Part shown: in pieces, positions 13,014-24,969 of the stretch
How positions within the stretch are numbered: position 1 is the first letter of the stretch
How the letters are laid out: every line of letters begins with the position of its first letter
DNA from: Thysanoteuthis rhombus
Lineage: Eukaryota; Mollusca; Cephalopoda; Oegopsida; Thysanoteuthidae
Assembly: GCA_963457665.1 (NCBI GenBank)
Contig: OY735207.1
Location: 45,411,679-45,475,678 of the forward strand
Direction of reading: 5' to 3'
Length of the DNA stretch: 64,000 nucleotides
The notes under the pieces: model-generated
What the model saw: the letters and a program-made list of their open reading frames with translations, nothing else
The model's database searches: none
What the model was told of the DNA's origin: nothing
Program-made: the position numbers and the translations under genes

Positions 13014-13917
13014 CTTTCATTCACAGTTGAAAATAGAAATTTATTCCATTTTTATGACGCAATCGTAAATTATCAAAAAAAAAGATTATACTTTCCTGAG
13101 GAATTTTCAATATACTTTTGTTATTTTTACAGATGGCCATGACTAATAAAATGTTGCATAGAGTCATTTCCGGTAATTAGGAAGACCCCATTTTTTCTAT
13201 CTTTCAACATCTACAGTTGAAAAAAGCTGTAATTCATTCATTTTTTTTTTTGCATTGCATCTTTTATCAGAAATCAGTTGAATAACGATGGAACTAACTT
13301 TATTGAATTAAATTATATCAATTGTAAGAATAAATTATTTTTAATAGATCTTTTAATAACAGAATTCTAATTTTTGAAAATTTTCAATACCAGTCAACAA
13401 AATGGCATCAAAATTATCAATTTATTGATAAAAAGGTAAACATAGATTTTAAAAATTCAATTCTAGATTGTAAGTAATTTTTGGATGCAGTTGCAATTGA
13501 ATTTGACGATTGACCAAGTTGAGTACGGATGCTCAAAATGGATAAAAACAGACCCACATAAGGAACCAAATTGATTGCAACTGATTGAACATTAATTATT
13601 TTATATTATTTATTTATGTATACTCTTTATCTATTTATATTCTTTATTTTTACCATGACCAGTCTGTCACAGGAGTGACCCACCAAGCCATTGATCTCCA
13701 CCTCCTACATGATACCTTTTTGTGTAAAAGAAAAAAGAAGAATTTAATTTAGTTGATAAAATGATAAAATAACAGGTGAACAGACATGGGAAGATAAACC
13801 TCGACCACAGAAGGGCTAAATTCCAGTCTTGGATACTGCTCTAGTTGGGGAAGGGACTATTCGATGTGCCTGACGTAATATGCCCCAACTCAATGCCAGG
13901 ACATCTCAATGCAACCT

Positions 13918-14340
13918 CCATTACTCATTCATTCATCAGTCTTTTATCGTCCATCGTTGGACAAAGCCCTTCCCCAGGATTTGCCAGATCTCTTTATCAT
14001 GAGCGTCATGGAGCCAGTACTTTCTAAACTTTTTAGTTCATCTCTCTATCTTGTATTCTGTTGGCTTTAGTTTTGCATGTGATCTCTGTGGATCCATGTT
14101 ATGAATCATGATGTCCGCCAGTTGTCTGCCAATCTTGCAACCTGACCAGCCCATTGCCATTTGAGTTTTCTAATGGATTCTAAGAAGTCTCAGACTCCTG
14201 TTTTTCCCTTAATATATTATGATGTCTTGATCTTCCCATGTGAGGTTGTGCTCTATTCTTTCATATGCAAGTCACATAGTTTTCAGTTTGAATGTCAATG
14301 TCCTTGTAAGGTTCCATGTTTCAGCTCCATAAGTGACTAT
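13918..14340 (-). mobile_element. RTE-type LINE, 5'-truncated tail
   Basis: The minus strand reads VTYGAETWNLTRTLTFKL, then LAYERIEHNLTW, then KKTQMAMGWSG, and near the end KYWLHDAHDKEIWQILGKGF and VQRWTIKD followed by a stop. This is the well-known C-terminus downstream of the reverse transcriptase in RTE-clade LINEs (TYGAETW, LGEAYVQQWT). Just after the stop comes a short ATGA-type repeat, as RTE copies commonly have. In-frame stops and frameshifts break it, and only about 130 codons survive, so the copy is a dead 5' truncation. Confidence 0.85.
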
Positions 14341-14841
14341 CGGGCGATTGGAGATGGGCTATTTGAAAAATTCGAAGTAGCCTTTTCTTATGAAATAATT
14401 GTAGTGAAAAATACAAATTCTAAAATAACTATATGACTGCAATGTTGAAATATATGGTCTTAATAATCTGAAAGATTAATTCTCTGAGAACGATAGGCAT
14501 TACTCGGTCAACGCGGTTCAAAAAAAGGGGAGATAACGCACAATAGAAAACTAGAAATCGTATTTTTTCATTAGTGAAAAAAAAAAAGAATTTATTTGTT
14601 ATTGTTTACTCTTTCTGCTAAGCTAAAACTGACCATGACGTAAGTAGCACGTGCTTCCCAGTAGGATGGACCCCTGTTACGGATATAGTTAACACTTAAT
14701 TCATCATCATCACATGCCAGTAACGAGCGAGACACGAACAGGTGCCACCCACTAACACCGTTTACCAATTTCGAATTCATTTAAAAACTAGATTTTGTGA
14801 AAAATATTAAGCGACAAAACTAGCTCCTCAAAAAAATCAAT

Positions 14842-17800
14842 ATGATTGGTGGTCTTCAACAAACGTCGCAAGCTACAGAAGAAATTCAGTCATACTGCAA
14901 TCAAGTAAGTACAGTACACAAAGGATAATGAGATTGATAATTAATTTTATTGATTTATTAATCATTTTTACTTCCAAACTTTCATGTAATTTGCCATTTT
15001 TATTCATTCATTTATTTACTCACCGTAAAGAAAATATGGGGTCTTTCGTTAGATTTTGAAAAAAAAAAAGGTGTGGCAATCTGGACTGTTGATAACCCGG
15101 GTTTGTTAATCGGTCGGGTCAAAGGTTAGTGTGACCTGGGGCTATGGCTATTTTTACATTTTACATTTATAACAAACAAAAATACGAGGAGTTTTATTAT
15201 TTAGTGTAGTGCGGACTCGTGACAAAGTTTCAAAAGGTGTTTTTTAAAAACTCATAATACGCTCCTCCAGCCTCTGATGGAAGCTTAGCTTGGTCAGGCA
15301 CAAGGCCAAATTAGTGAGGTACATAATGTGGATCACTCTTCCTCACTACGTTATACTTGCGAGATTAGCATGCCAACATACGAAGGTTTCTGGACATTTC
15401 GGCTCACAAGACGATTGATTGATTTGATTAATTATTCAAATATATTCGTCTTTTTTGTGAAGTATTAAAAGTTATTGATTTTGCAAATATTCAGAGTAGT
15501 TTACGAGCAGGATGTATTTTTGTCGGAATCACTTTGCAAAGTGGATTTTCAAACACAGTACGTTTTTGTTGGGAAAGTTCTGATAAGCATTTTTGAACAC
15601 TTTTTTTGGTTTTAAGTTTTGCGAATAACTTTCGAGCACGATATTTTTTTATACGAAAAGTAAGGTTGGGGACCTCCTCGGACTTTGACAGATAGAACAC
15701 CTTGAAATCTATCAATTTGATGTAGTAAAACTTCGGGTTATTGGTAGATTCTATTAAATAAAAGAATTACTACAGAATATTATCAGCTAAAAACCATTTC
15801 TACAGACAAAATAGGTTCGAAAACAATAAACTTGTTCAATGTTTACACTTACTTCGCTATCTGCAAGTAACCATGGTTATAGCAATAAAATCTTACTGAG
15901 TAACTGGTTTATATTAAATATAATATTGGATATATTTATCAATATAGATTTGGATTGATGAACATGTAAATCAAAATGAAAATTCTTCTTTTAAGTTGAA
16001 GAATAAATGCTCCATTTCTTTAAAAATGAATCTTTTATCGAATCGACCATTTGCCAAGGGAAACCATAAATAGTAAATTCGGACAATAAGGAAAACTCCA
16101 GAGTTGATGAGTTGATTAAGTCGGAAAGCATACCATAAAAAATATTATAAACATCACATTAACACCATTGAATTCAACTGGTACAACATCAAAACCAAAT
16201 AGGTAGCCGGGGTCTATTTACAATGTAAATATGATGTTAATCTCCCGTTTTAATGTGGATGATAGTGAGAAATCCAAAAAATGAAACTCATGAAAAATCA
16301 TCGGGGCAACTTCGACGTATTATCAACTTATACAAATAATTTGATACTTAAAAATATATGTATATATAAATATAATAAATGGTGTGATCTTCAAAATTTC
16401 ATCGTTTTAGTCAATTCCGGCCTTCCATATTTGCTTTTCAAGAGGGTTGACATCACTGCGACCGTTTCCGAAAGATACCAGACACATAAGTACAGAATTT
16501 GATTGATCACCGATATCATTTTCTGTTTACTCGCTTACAATATGATATAAAATTAAACTTAACTCCTACTTAAAAAATATTTCTAAATAATTGAATAAGT
16601 CTTAATAGTTTGGGCAATGTCCGAAGTAGTGGGCCATGTCCTGTCACCACCCCGAATAACCCGAAATGAACTATACTTTAGTTTGAGACTTCTTACCGTG
16701 GTGTAATTCATTTGATGGTCTCTCATTTCGTGTCAATACAGAAAAACAACTATATTTGGTGAATTAAGCTATACTTAGAAACTATTGAAGATAGAAGCAT
16801 GCAGTTTTCACAATTCGAAAACATTCATAGGAAACTAATGAAATTAAAAAGTTCATAGAAAAAACTGACAACAATTTTTTCCTAGAATGGGTGGTTTTTA
16901 GATTTGAATTGTTGCCAAGATCTTACCCACCTCTTTACAATAGACTAATGAAAGTGTATGCTGGAATACCTACCTTCACATTTTTGGTTATAACTTCTTT
17001 TGCACATCAGATACAAACTGACAAGCTACACCATTAGAAGACTGACAAAATTCTCTTTCCAATGATATGTCATGTTCTCTGTACAAATATTGGCTTCAGT
17101 ATATGTATACGAATAACTATATATTAGAATACTACATTTTCTGTGATTTTTTTTTGCGTGACTGATACAGATTGACAAGATACACAATAAAAAAGCTGAC
17201 AAAATTCTCTTTCCAACAATATATCATGTTATCTGTAGGAAGATTGAGTTTTCAGGCCTTAACAACTTAGGTGGGTCAATTGGTGGCCATTTTATATTTT
17301 CAATTGGCTAACATTGACTTCTTATTCAGCTGCTTGAAAGGTGTGCCACATGCAAAATTTCATGCTTGTAACATCTGAACCATTTTTGCAATTAGCTGTT
17401 CCACTAAAGCTAGATTGACTAAATTATTAAAAGTACTAAATCTAATTTTGTTAACAGTTTTTTGTAAAAATATTTGAAATAGCCATATTAACAATTTTTT
17501 TTCTTTTAAAATTACGTTAGATATTTTTAATTCTTATACAGTATTTTATTGTTAAGACATCGGAAATTGCAAAATCATTGAAATCAATGTTTTTAAAAAA
17601 TATCAAGTGAGAGTTTTTTTTATCAATATTATATTTCTATATTTTTGAAGCACTGTTATTATATAAAAAATGATATTTTTTATTACAGGAAAATTAAAAA
17701 AATCTTCAAATGAATGTTTACCAATCGATAGCTTTTCTGCTGTTAATTTTCTGTAAATTTCTGATTTTTTTTCATAACAATTTTATCAGGTTTTTTTCCA

Positions 17801-20800
17801 ATCTTTCTTCTTGATAATAACACAAAAATTTTGATGATAAAATCAACTTTTATCCATGTTTGAGGCATTTTTCCTTGTAAAATTTTTGACCATAAAGCAA
17901 CTAAAATCTTCCTTTATCTTTTTTCTCTTTCATCTTCCTCCCCTCAGTTTCCAACTCTATAACAACTCAATAATCAGTTTTAAAAGTTTACTCTGCAATT
18001 TTCAATACTTTTGCCCAAAATTATTGACAAATTCTGATTTAGTATTTATCATCATAATAGCGTTCATTTTTTGTTTTTGTTGATTAAATTTTTCAGGGAT
18101 TGATCTTTCTGAAATGTGACCATTATGTATAAGAATTAGAAAAAAAAATGATATCCTGGGTATTAAAAGAAAAATTATCAACTCATTTCCAATATTTTCA
18201 TGTAAAATCATTGACAAAATTAGATTTAATACTTATCATAATTGTTAAGACAATCTGGCTTTAGACAAACTGCACATGAACCATTACAATTAAGTACCAA
18301 ATAATTCATGGCAATTTGATTTGGTTATGGAATGCATATCTTGTTATTGTAGGGTTTTTGCTGGCAATTTCATAGAATTTTTTACTTAGGATTCAACATT
18401 GTTGTAAAGAATCAGTAAATGAATTTTTGTCATTAGTTGCCCTTCAGAAGGGCGGATTCAGACCGTTTTCACTCCACCTAATCACCTAATGGAAATAAAT
18501 AATATATAGAAGAGTCTAACTTAGGGTTTCTGGTAATTATTTGGATGAGGTTCGCAAAAAAAAGGGAGTATCTAATATACACACTGCACGTGATAAAAGT
18601 GTAAATCATCAAAACAATTTGGAATGAATAGATGACTGCTTACTTCTTGTTCACATGAGTTAGATGAGCCCTTGACGGCATTGGTGTCTTCCGATTAAGT
18701 TTGAATGATTTTCATGTATGATTTCAAATTAGGACTTTATGCTACTCAAGCTGCTGATAATGTCAACAAAGCATTTGATGTGAATACTATTAAAGATGCA
18801 AACTGTTCCACATTGGCTCAATAGGTGTAGATCTCAAAGTATGGATACCAAATATAAACCTCATAGGAGGGCCAAAACCTGTTGTTAATGGTGAAGAATT
18901 ATTGATATCAGTGGCTAACGGTTAAGAACAATGGTTCAGTCACATCTTTGAGGCTTTGGACGCAAAACATTTTTGTTGGACATGATCAGTTGTAATGGCC
19001 ACCAATTGTTATGTTCAATGGGCAAAAATGCATCTGCACATCATCTGAAGATGGCTATTGGGTACAGCAGCCAGAACGCTGTCCTTAAAAAGATGAACTA
19101 AGATGAAGACAAAAGTCTTTATAAAATTTTATGTAATAACCTATTTCTTTTTTCACACTTGTTTCTAAAAAGGTTTTTAGAATTTCATCAAAACAAATAA
19201 AATAAGTATCTGAATCATAAAAATATGTAATGTAAGATTATAATTTATTCATTTGATTATCTATTTACAAGATTATAAAAGATGTGAACCATAACAATAT
19301 TATTCTCTGATAATGTTTAAAAACCAGTGGATAATCAACAATTTCTGATGGCCCTAAAAGGTGGGATTTGGCTATTATTTGAGGTCCCTGTAAGTCCTAA
19401 ACTACACTAAGTACTGGAAAAAAAATTCACATGGCCTGTTTTCATGAAATTAGGAAAGGTAGGGTTGAAATGATGATAGCAGCAGAAAATTTCAATTGTA
19501 TATAGTAGTGACTAGAGAAAAACACCAAAACTCATCACTTGCCAGGCAGCCTGGCTGGTGAGGGTGAGGTTGGGGGAAGTAGCTAGAAGGTTAGTGTCCA
19601 GATGGGATGGAAGACTGAACAACCAACTATGAATGATACACAATGCTAATCCCTGGAATTTTTTGTGGAAATTCACTTTTCAATGTCTGTACTCCTGTCT
19701 AATTTGAAACCATAATTTCCCTCATCAAATCTTTGTCCGGCTATTGTTTTTGTGTTAGTTTTTCAGAAGCTGTATTTAATTCGCAATGATTTTTCCTTGG
19801 ATATGCACGTGTGCCATGATGGAAACAAGTGTTCCATATGGAAAGGTCCGAATTTCGGTCCCAATCTAACAATCCATTTTTGACAGTTCAAAAAGTTAAA
19901 CTTTGCCAAAGGTTCAATTACTGGGAAGTGATAATTCATCCCTTTACTGAATTTGTGACAATTTCATAGCAATGACATATTAACATTAGAGGATTGTTAT
20001 TAAAAGGTTATTGCTTGTTTATATCATTCTTCATCTTGCTATCCAATAAATGGCTTTTTAGATGTAACAACCTATTTTATATATATGTATATATTCTTTT
20101 CTCTTTCTCCAATTTTCCTTATCGGTTTTGGCCTTTTCCAGCTGAAGAGTCAAGTTGAAGAAAAGGCTGGAACCAAATTTGATGTCTATGAATGCAAAAC
20201 CTATCGGCACCAACTTGTGGCTGGCATGAACTATTTTGTGAAGGTAATACCATTGGATACAATATAATATATTTTATTTTCAAAAATAACTAACTTTAAG
20301 GAATGAGGTTTACGGTTTTCAAATCAGTATTGCTGAAATAGCCAGATATGAATATTTCATGACAATATCTTGATAATGAAGTAGAATGTAGTTTGAAAAC
20401 CAGTAGATAATCAATAGTTATATTAATTACAATAATAATAATAATAATCATATAGTACAAGTTGTACGTTTCTAATCCCATGTTCTATGGTTCGGCAACT
20501 CCCATGGTTGAGTATGTTTTAAATCTGCTACCATTAGTTTGTGCATCTGCCTCTAGAGTTCTTTAAATTAGTTTCAAAGCATAGTTTGAACTATAATTCA
20601 GTGCTTTATGAACTGAATCTTAAAAGTGAATGTGTAGAAATCTAACCATGGTTTGAAAATTAATCAAAGAACTCAAAATTCATCAATTTTCAGTGTTTAT
20701 TTTAGCATAAAATAAAAACATGTATATACTTATTTTTTTCTGAATTTTATAAATTGTCTTTAGTGCAAACAATTAGAAAAAATAAGCAAATTTTCATATA

Positions 20801-21356
20801 ATTTGCATTCTATAAAATATATCATTTTATTTTTAGAAAAACTTCTCTCTGGCATTTTCTGTGGTCTGGCATTGTTGCTAGATTGAAGAGGTACAACTGT
20901 AAATAATCATTAAATACCTCCTTGTTTTTGTCTTCTTTTAATATCATTACAATTTTTTGTTGCTCAAATGACTAATAGGTCAGTGTAATTACAAGAATGC
21001 AATTATGCTTACATAATGATCATTATTAGTCATTTGTTACCAAATTCTATCTATAACTGCGTATTGAACTGAAAAGTTATGATTAAAAGAAAAAAACAAG
21101 GTATTTATATTTATGCTACAGAGAAATGATTTTCAAGGTTCAAACCAAATTTCTAAGCAGACCTTTCATTTCAATCTGAATTTGGAACTTGGTCTCTGAA
21201 AATAAGCACTATTTTGATGATTGTATTTTGTAGGTTCACGTTGGAAATGAAAACTATATTCATCTAAGAATATACAGGAAGTTTGATGGATGCCTGGAGT
21301 TAACTGCTGTTAAATTGGACCAGAAAGATCACCATGAATTGCAATATTTTCAATAA
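14842..21356 (+). CDS. Cystatin B-type cysteine protease inhibitor (stefin), three exons
   Basis: Exons are 14842-14904, 20142-20243 and 21234-21356, both introns phase 0 with GT-AG ends (GTAAGT...CAG; GTAATA...TAG). They join into a 95-residue protein, the usual size of intracellular type 1 cystatins. The parts are an N-terminal MIGGL with the protease-binding glycines, LKSQVEEKAGTKFDVYECKT, the first inhibitory loop QLVAG at residues 45-49 (family QVVAG), NYFVKVHVGNENYIHLRIY, and a C-terminus HELQYF like the family's DELTYF. There is no signal peptide, so it should act in the cytosol on papain-like cathepsins. The second loop, usually LPH, is replaced by FDG (residues 72-74), which may alter target preference. 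The three-exon layout resembles vertebrate CSTA/CSTB as I recall it. The start is the first ATG, with the exon opening AATATG in a non-repetitive region. Intron 1 (5237 bp) carries a mariner fossil. Confidence 0.93.
16990..17262. repeat. Tandem duplication in stefin intron 1
   Basis: Two copies about 170 bp apart share GACTGA..CAGAT.GACAAG.TACAC, AGCTGACAAAATTCTC and TTTCCAA.(A/G)ATAT.TCATGTT. No coding potential is apparent. Confidence 0.6.
18705..19090 (+). mobile_element. Mariner-family transposase fossil (N-terminal part)
   Basis: From 18717 the plus strand encodes YDFKLGLYATQAADNVNKAF then DVNTIKDANCSTLAQ before a stop. This matches the N-terminal helix-turn-helix of mariner transposases (FEFK.GR.AAE.ARNIN.AFG..T.NERTV.RWF). 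Shifted frames further on give KPHRRAKPVVNGEEL, like the GRP..VVN.EEL linker that follows. Stops and frame changes show it is dead. It sits in intron 1 of the stefin gene. I could not identify terminal inverted repeats. Confidence 0.65.
19195..20420 (+). repeat. Dispersed element P, further copies
   Basis: 19195-19400 and 20328-20420 match parts of 7915-8525 in inverse orientation (see that entry). The first copy begins just after the mariner fossil. The second follows exon 2 of the stefin gene by about 85 bp, within intron 2. Confidence 0.55.
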
Positions 21357-21391
21357 AAATGACCATGAATTGAAAAATAGAAATCAGTTCA

Positions 21392-21397
21392 AATAAA
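21392..21397 (+). promoter_or_regulatory. Poly(A) signal of the stefin gene
   Basis: A canonical AATAAA occurs 36 bases after the stefin stop codon, in the setting TTCAAATAAAAAAATATC. An earlier AATAAA overlaps the stop codon itself (CAATAAAAATG). Either could serve; the downstream one is the more conventional distance. Confidence 0.5.
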
Positions 21398-21576
21398 AAA
21401 ATATCACTTCTTTATTGATGTGTTAAAACTGAAAATATTTTGTTGTACAGTTAATTTGTTGGTTATCCTGCTGTTTGAAAAGAAAACTGATCTTACCCTG
21501 TGTTTACAATAAATATTTGCAGACTAAGATAATATCAAAACTAAACAGAAATTACTTCAGCTACCATTCTATAATA

Positions 21577-21620
21577 TTAGTATTAGTATTATTATTATTA
21601 TTATTTTTTTTTTTTTAGAT
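21577..21620. repeat. (ATT)n microsatellite and T-run
   Basis: An impure (TAT/TTA) trinucleotide tract runs straight into a poly-T run just downstream of the stefin gene. Confidence 0.8.
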
Positions 21621-22327
21621 GCGTCCACACGCGTCTCTATAATAAAGTCTGTCAGTTGGTCCATTCCCAATATGTTCAAAATCAATTTTTGGCTCGTGGT
21701 AAAAAGAATCTTGCATTTCCACCTTACTCTAATTTAAAGAACAAAATGAGATTGGGTAATTTTCACTCATTACATCTTGATTTAGAAGGGGGGTTTAATG
21801 TCATACACAATTAAAATGTAAAATTGGACACTGACTTTATGGCCACTTGAAATTACATCATTCAGAGAATAAAAAGAGATTCATGAAATTTTTAAGAACA
21901 AAACAATCTGATTGTATATACTTTCTTTTGAAAGTTTTTTTTTTTTTAAGCTGATCTCATTTTGGTTCAAAAAAAAAATTCTATTAGTACATGCATCCTC
22001 TGATATAACAGTTTGCGCTATCAAAGATGCAATTATTACATTGTTATAGGAATCCCCAGTTTAGCACAATTTACAATATATGCATATTGTACAGATAAAA
22101 AATATTAATATTGACATCAGTTGATAAGATGTGGTTCATTATAGCATAGTTCATGATTTATATGTATTGAATGTGAATCTTCTCCACCTGTAACAGAAGA
22201 GAGATGTAAGTAAAAGATTTATTGCATCTTAGTAATGGCAGGTAGAATGGGGGTGCATCATTGGACAAATGTCCATGTTTTCTGAAATCTTTATATTATC
22301 CCTCTACCAAAGATATTTGAAGTACTA

Positions 22328-22416
22328 AGCCAACTTCACCTCAAAGCCACATTCATGGAGCACCCAAAGAAGTGTGAACTCACCAGCAGTCGCTCAAAGG
22401 TAGGCAAAATCTAAAT
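22328..22416 (+). repeat. Dispersed repeat Q, copy 1
   Basis: The block GTACTAAGCCAACTT, then AAAGCCACATTCATG, AGCACCC and GAACTCA recurs at 24836-24960 (same orientation). The copy here stops right at the TA where the pogo-type element 22418-23910 is inserted, which suggests the element landed in or beside an existing repeat. Confidence 0.6.
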
Positions 22417-22417
22417 A

Positions 22418-23910
22418 CAGTAAACCTTTGATTTGATGATCTAATTGGGGGAAGGGTGTTTGTTAATGCCAAAAGTCCTTTAAATCAGAATTCAATATAG
22501 GTGGCCGTTTCTTATTTTTTTTCTTGAGTAAAAAAAACTTCAGTACAATACATAGTACTGTACACAATTAATAGGGAGGTCAGTCACATGACAAATATGA
22601 TAGAAGAATAACCAGTTCACTACAATGTCATTAAAATCAATTGAGATTTTTTTTCTGACAAACTTTTTCCAGGATTAAATGACCGTAACTTGATCTGATT
22701 ATTTCTATTTTCTAATTGTTTTGGCAATCAAAGATTGCATGCAAATGTTCCACTGACACCTTGGCCTGTTAAGCTCTTATACAGAGACCCCCCCCCCACC
22801 GTGTTAGAATAATGAAAATATCTTTTGATCTGACTTATCCATGCTTTCTTCTTGATTACCTTAGGTTATAAATCTGTCTCCTGGGTATTTTACTATATCA
22901 TGCAATGGAATTAATCAATGATTAATAAAACTCACAGACTCGAGTAACCGATTGCATTGAAGAAATCTTGGATCAGAGAATTTTGCATACACAGACTTTG
23001 AATCTTACTGCTCCATTCCAGTGATGCCAATTTAGTTGTTTTGGGATCAAAATTTAGCCCATTTACTTACGGTGTAAACATCAGCAGTATTTTAACTTGT
23101 AATGATATTACCACAGATTATTCACTTGACCAGATCTAATATTTTGAATGTAAAATTAATATGAATATCAATTAATATAAGATTTGAAGTTAAAGGCAAG
23201 ATTTTGAATTAGTTGCTAAACAAGAGTTCTACTGAACTAAACCTGTTTAACTGATTACCCATTGGAATGATTGCCTTGGAAATATGGGTCCTACGAAAAT
23301 ATAAAGATGAAGTATGAATTTCCCTTAGTGATTTACTTTTTTCATCCCTGAAAGTGGGCAGTTTTTGCAATAAAAGGATTTTCTTTTTGCATCATTTTTC
23401 TTTAATGGACCATGTGGAAAGGATAAATTCCATTACATCAATTTCTAAATTTTATGCAAAAACTGTAACTTCAAACTTCCATAACCTTTGATCTAATGAG
23501 CGGATTTTGGTCAAATAAAGTACTTTGTGCTCTGCAAAATTCCCATTATCATTTACTTCAACTCTCAGTAATATTACTCGCATAAGTAAAAATCACCTGA
23601 CCTCCCTAATATTAAAATTTAGTAAAAAAAATTTACTCATTTTGTAATCCAGTTCTGTGCTTCTTAACCTTTTTTTGACTGACCCAATATCTTATCTAAA
23701 ATCTATCATGGAGACCCGTGTTCTCATGAATAAGATTGATTTTAGGCATGATTTGGAAACAATGTTAGCCATTATGAAAAAAAATGAAAGGTTATTTACA
23801 ATATTTTAATATTACAGAAATATAGAGAAATGAAATAAAATGTTCTTGAAAAAGGTCTGTTAAATCAAAAATCGGTCATACTGGGGGTTTGTTAAATCAA
23901 GGGTTTACTG
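22418..23910. mobile_element. pogo/Tigger-type non-autonomous DNA transposon, 1.5 kb
   Basis: The termini are CAGTAAACCTTTGATTTGAT at the left and, inverted, CAGTAAACCCTTGATTTAAC at the right, each directly flanked by TA, the duplicated dinucleotide target of the Tc1/mariner/pogo superfamily. CAGT(A/G)AACCCT is the familiar Tigger-type end. The right end carries a second internal copy of the GTTAAATCAA motif. No transposase reading frame is visible in the 1493 bp, so it is a deletion derivative. At about 23650-23720 it contains a CTTCTTAACCTTTTTTTGAC...GACCC stretch that looks like one end of a hAT MITE nested inside. Confidence 0.85.
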
Positions 23911-24360
23911 TATAAATAAATAATTCAAACCATGAGTTGTTGATATTTGCTAGATAAAATGTGTGAAAAAAATATACTGTGAAATTAAACTCTTTTGTTT
24001 CTATAATGGATACAAATTTTGAAGTAATATATTCTTTGGTGTTATTTGAAAGAAAAAAAAAGTGGAATGATTCATCCATTTTGCGGAACAGTATGCTTAT
24101 TAACAAGCTTTGTAAATTCTGTATCATTTGCAGATCTCTGGTCTACACATGAATATACTTCAAATTCTACTTAGCAAAAAATTTTTAATCCGTAACTGAA
24201 AATCTACAATTGGTAAAGTCCGGCAAGCGACTTCTGGTAGCTTCAGTGTATGGCTATTTTAGGTGCAGTTGCTTCCCTTTATTTATATCTAAATTGAAAA
24301 GTAGAACATGAACTATCCATGGTAGGCTCAATCATTGTTATTGTGAGTTTTTTTATGAGG

Positions 24361-24530
24361 CCAGTGTACTAACCCAATGTCAGAGATGTACTGCCTTACC
24401 AAGCTAAAGTGCTCCAACTGCCCCACTATTTACCCATAGCTGATGGGAGAAGTGGCTTAATGCTTTTCCTAAAGGCATTCCAAAAGAGGACTACTTGATG
24501 AAGACTTCAACTTGAGATAGCTTAAGAATT
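24361..24530 (+). repeat. Dispersed repeat R, copy 1
   Basis: The order AAGTGCTCCA, C.CT.CTATTTACCCATAGCT, GATG.GA..GTGG, then TTTTCC.AAAGGCATT recurs at 63805-63880. The start (AGTGTACTAACCCA) is weakly like the A-box strand of a tRNA-derived SINE. Copy Q of 24836-24960 lies about 300 bp downstream. Confidence 0.55.
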
Positions 24531-24835
24531 AACCAGCCGAAATTATTGTGGTACAAAAAACAACCAAGTAATGTTAACACTAGCTCAGAAGAAAAAAATG
24601 ATTGGAAGTAAATCTTAATTTTATGAATACATTCATTTAAAGAAATCTTCAGTGATTTTCTAACTGCAAGCAGTTTTCACATGAAATTTTTGAGATCAGA
24701 GAGAAATATTTTCAAAAAGATACAGCAAAACCTTTTTTTTTCTCTTAGAGCTATTAAAAAATTAATATAGATTTCAAATAGCTTGGAGTGGATTCTGGCT
24801 TATATGAAGAAAATAGTACACATGACAAATTGATG

Positions 24836-24960
24836 TACTAAGCCAACTTGGCCTAAAAGCCACATTCATGAAGCACCCAGACAGAAATGAACTCATTAGC
24901 ATTTACTTGCAAGACTTGAGAACAAATCATTGCTCTATTGCTGGCAAAGTCTAAACATCT
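24836..24960 (+). repeat. Dispersed repeat Q, copy 2
   Basis: Copy of the block at 22328-22416: GTACTAAGCCAACTT, AAAGCCACATTCATG, AGCACCC and GAACTCA in the same order and orientation. Confidence 0.6.
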
Positions 24961-24969
24961 ATACTATTA

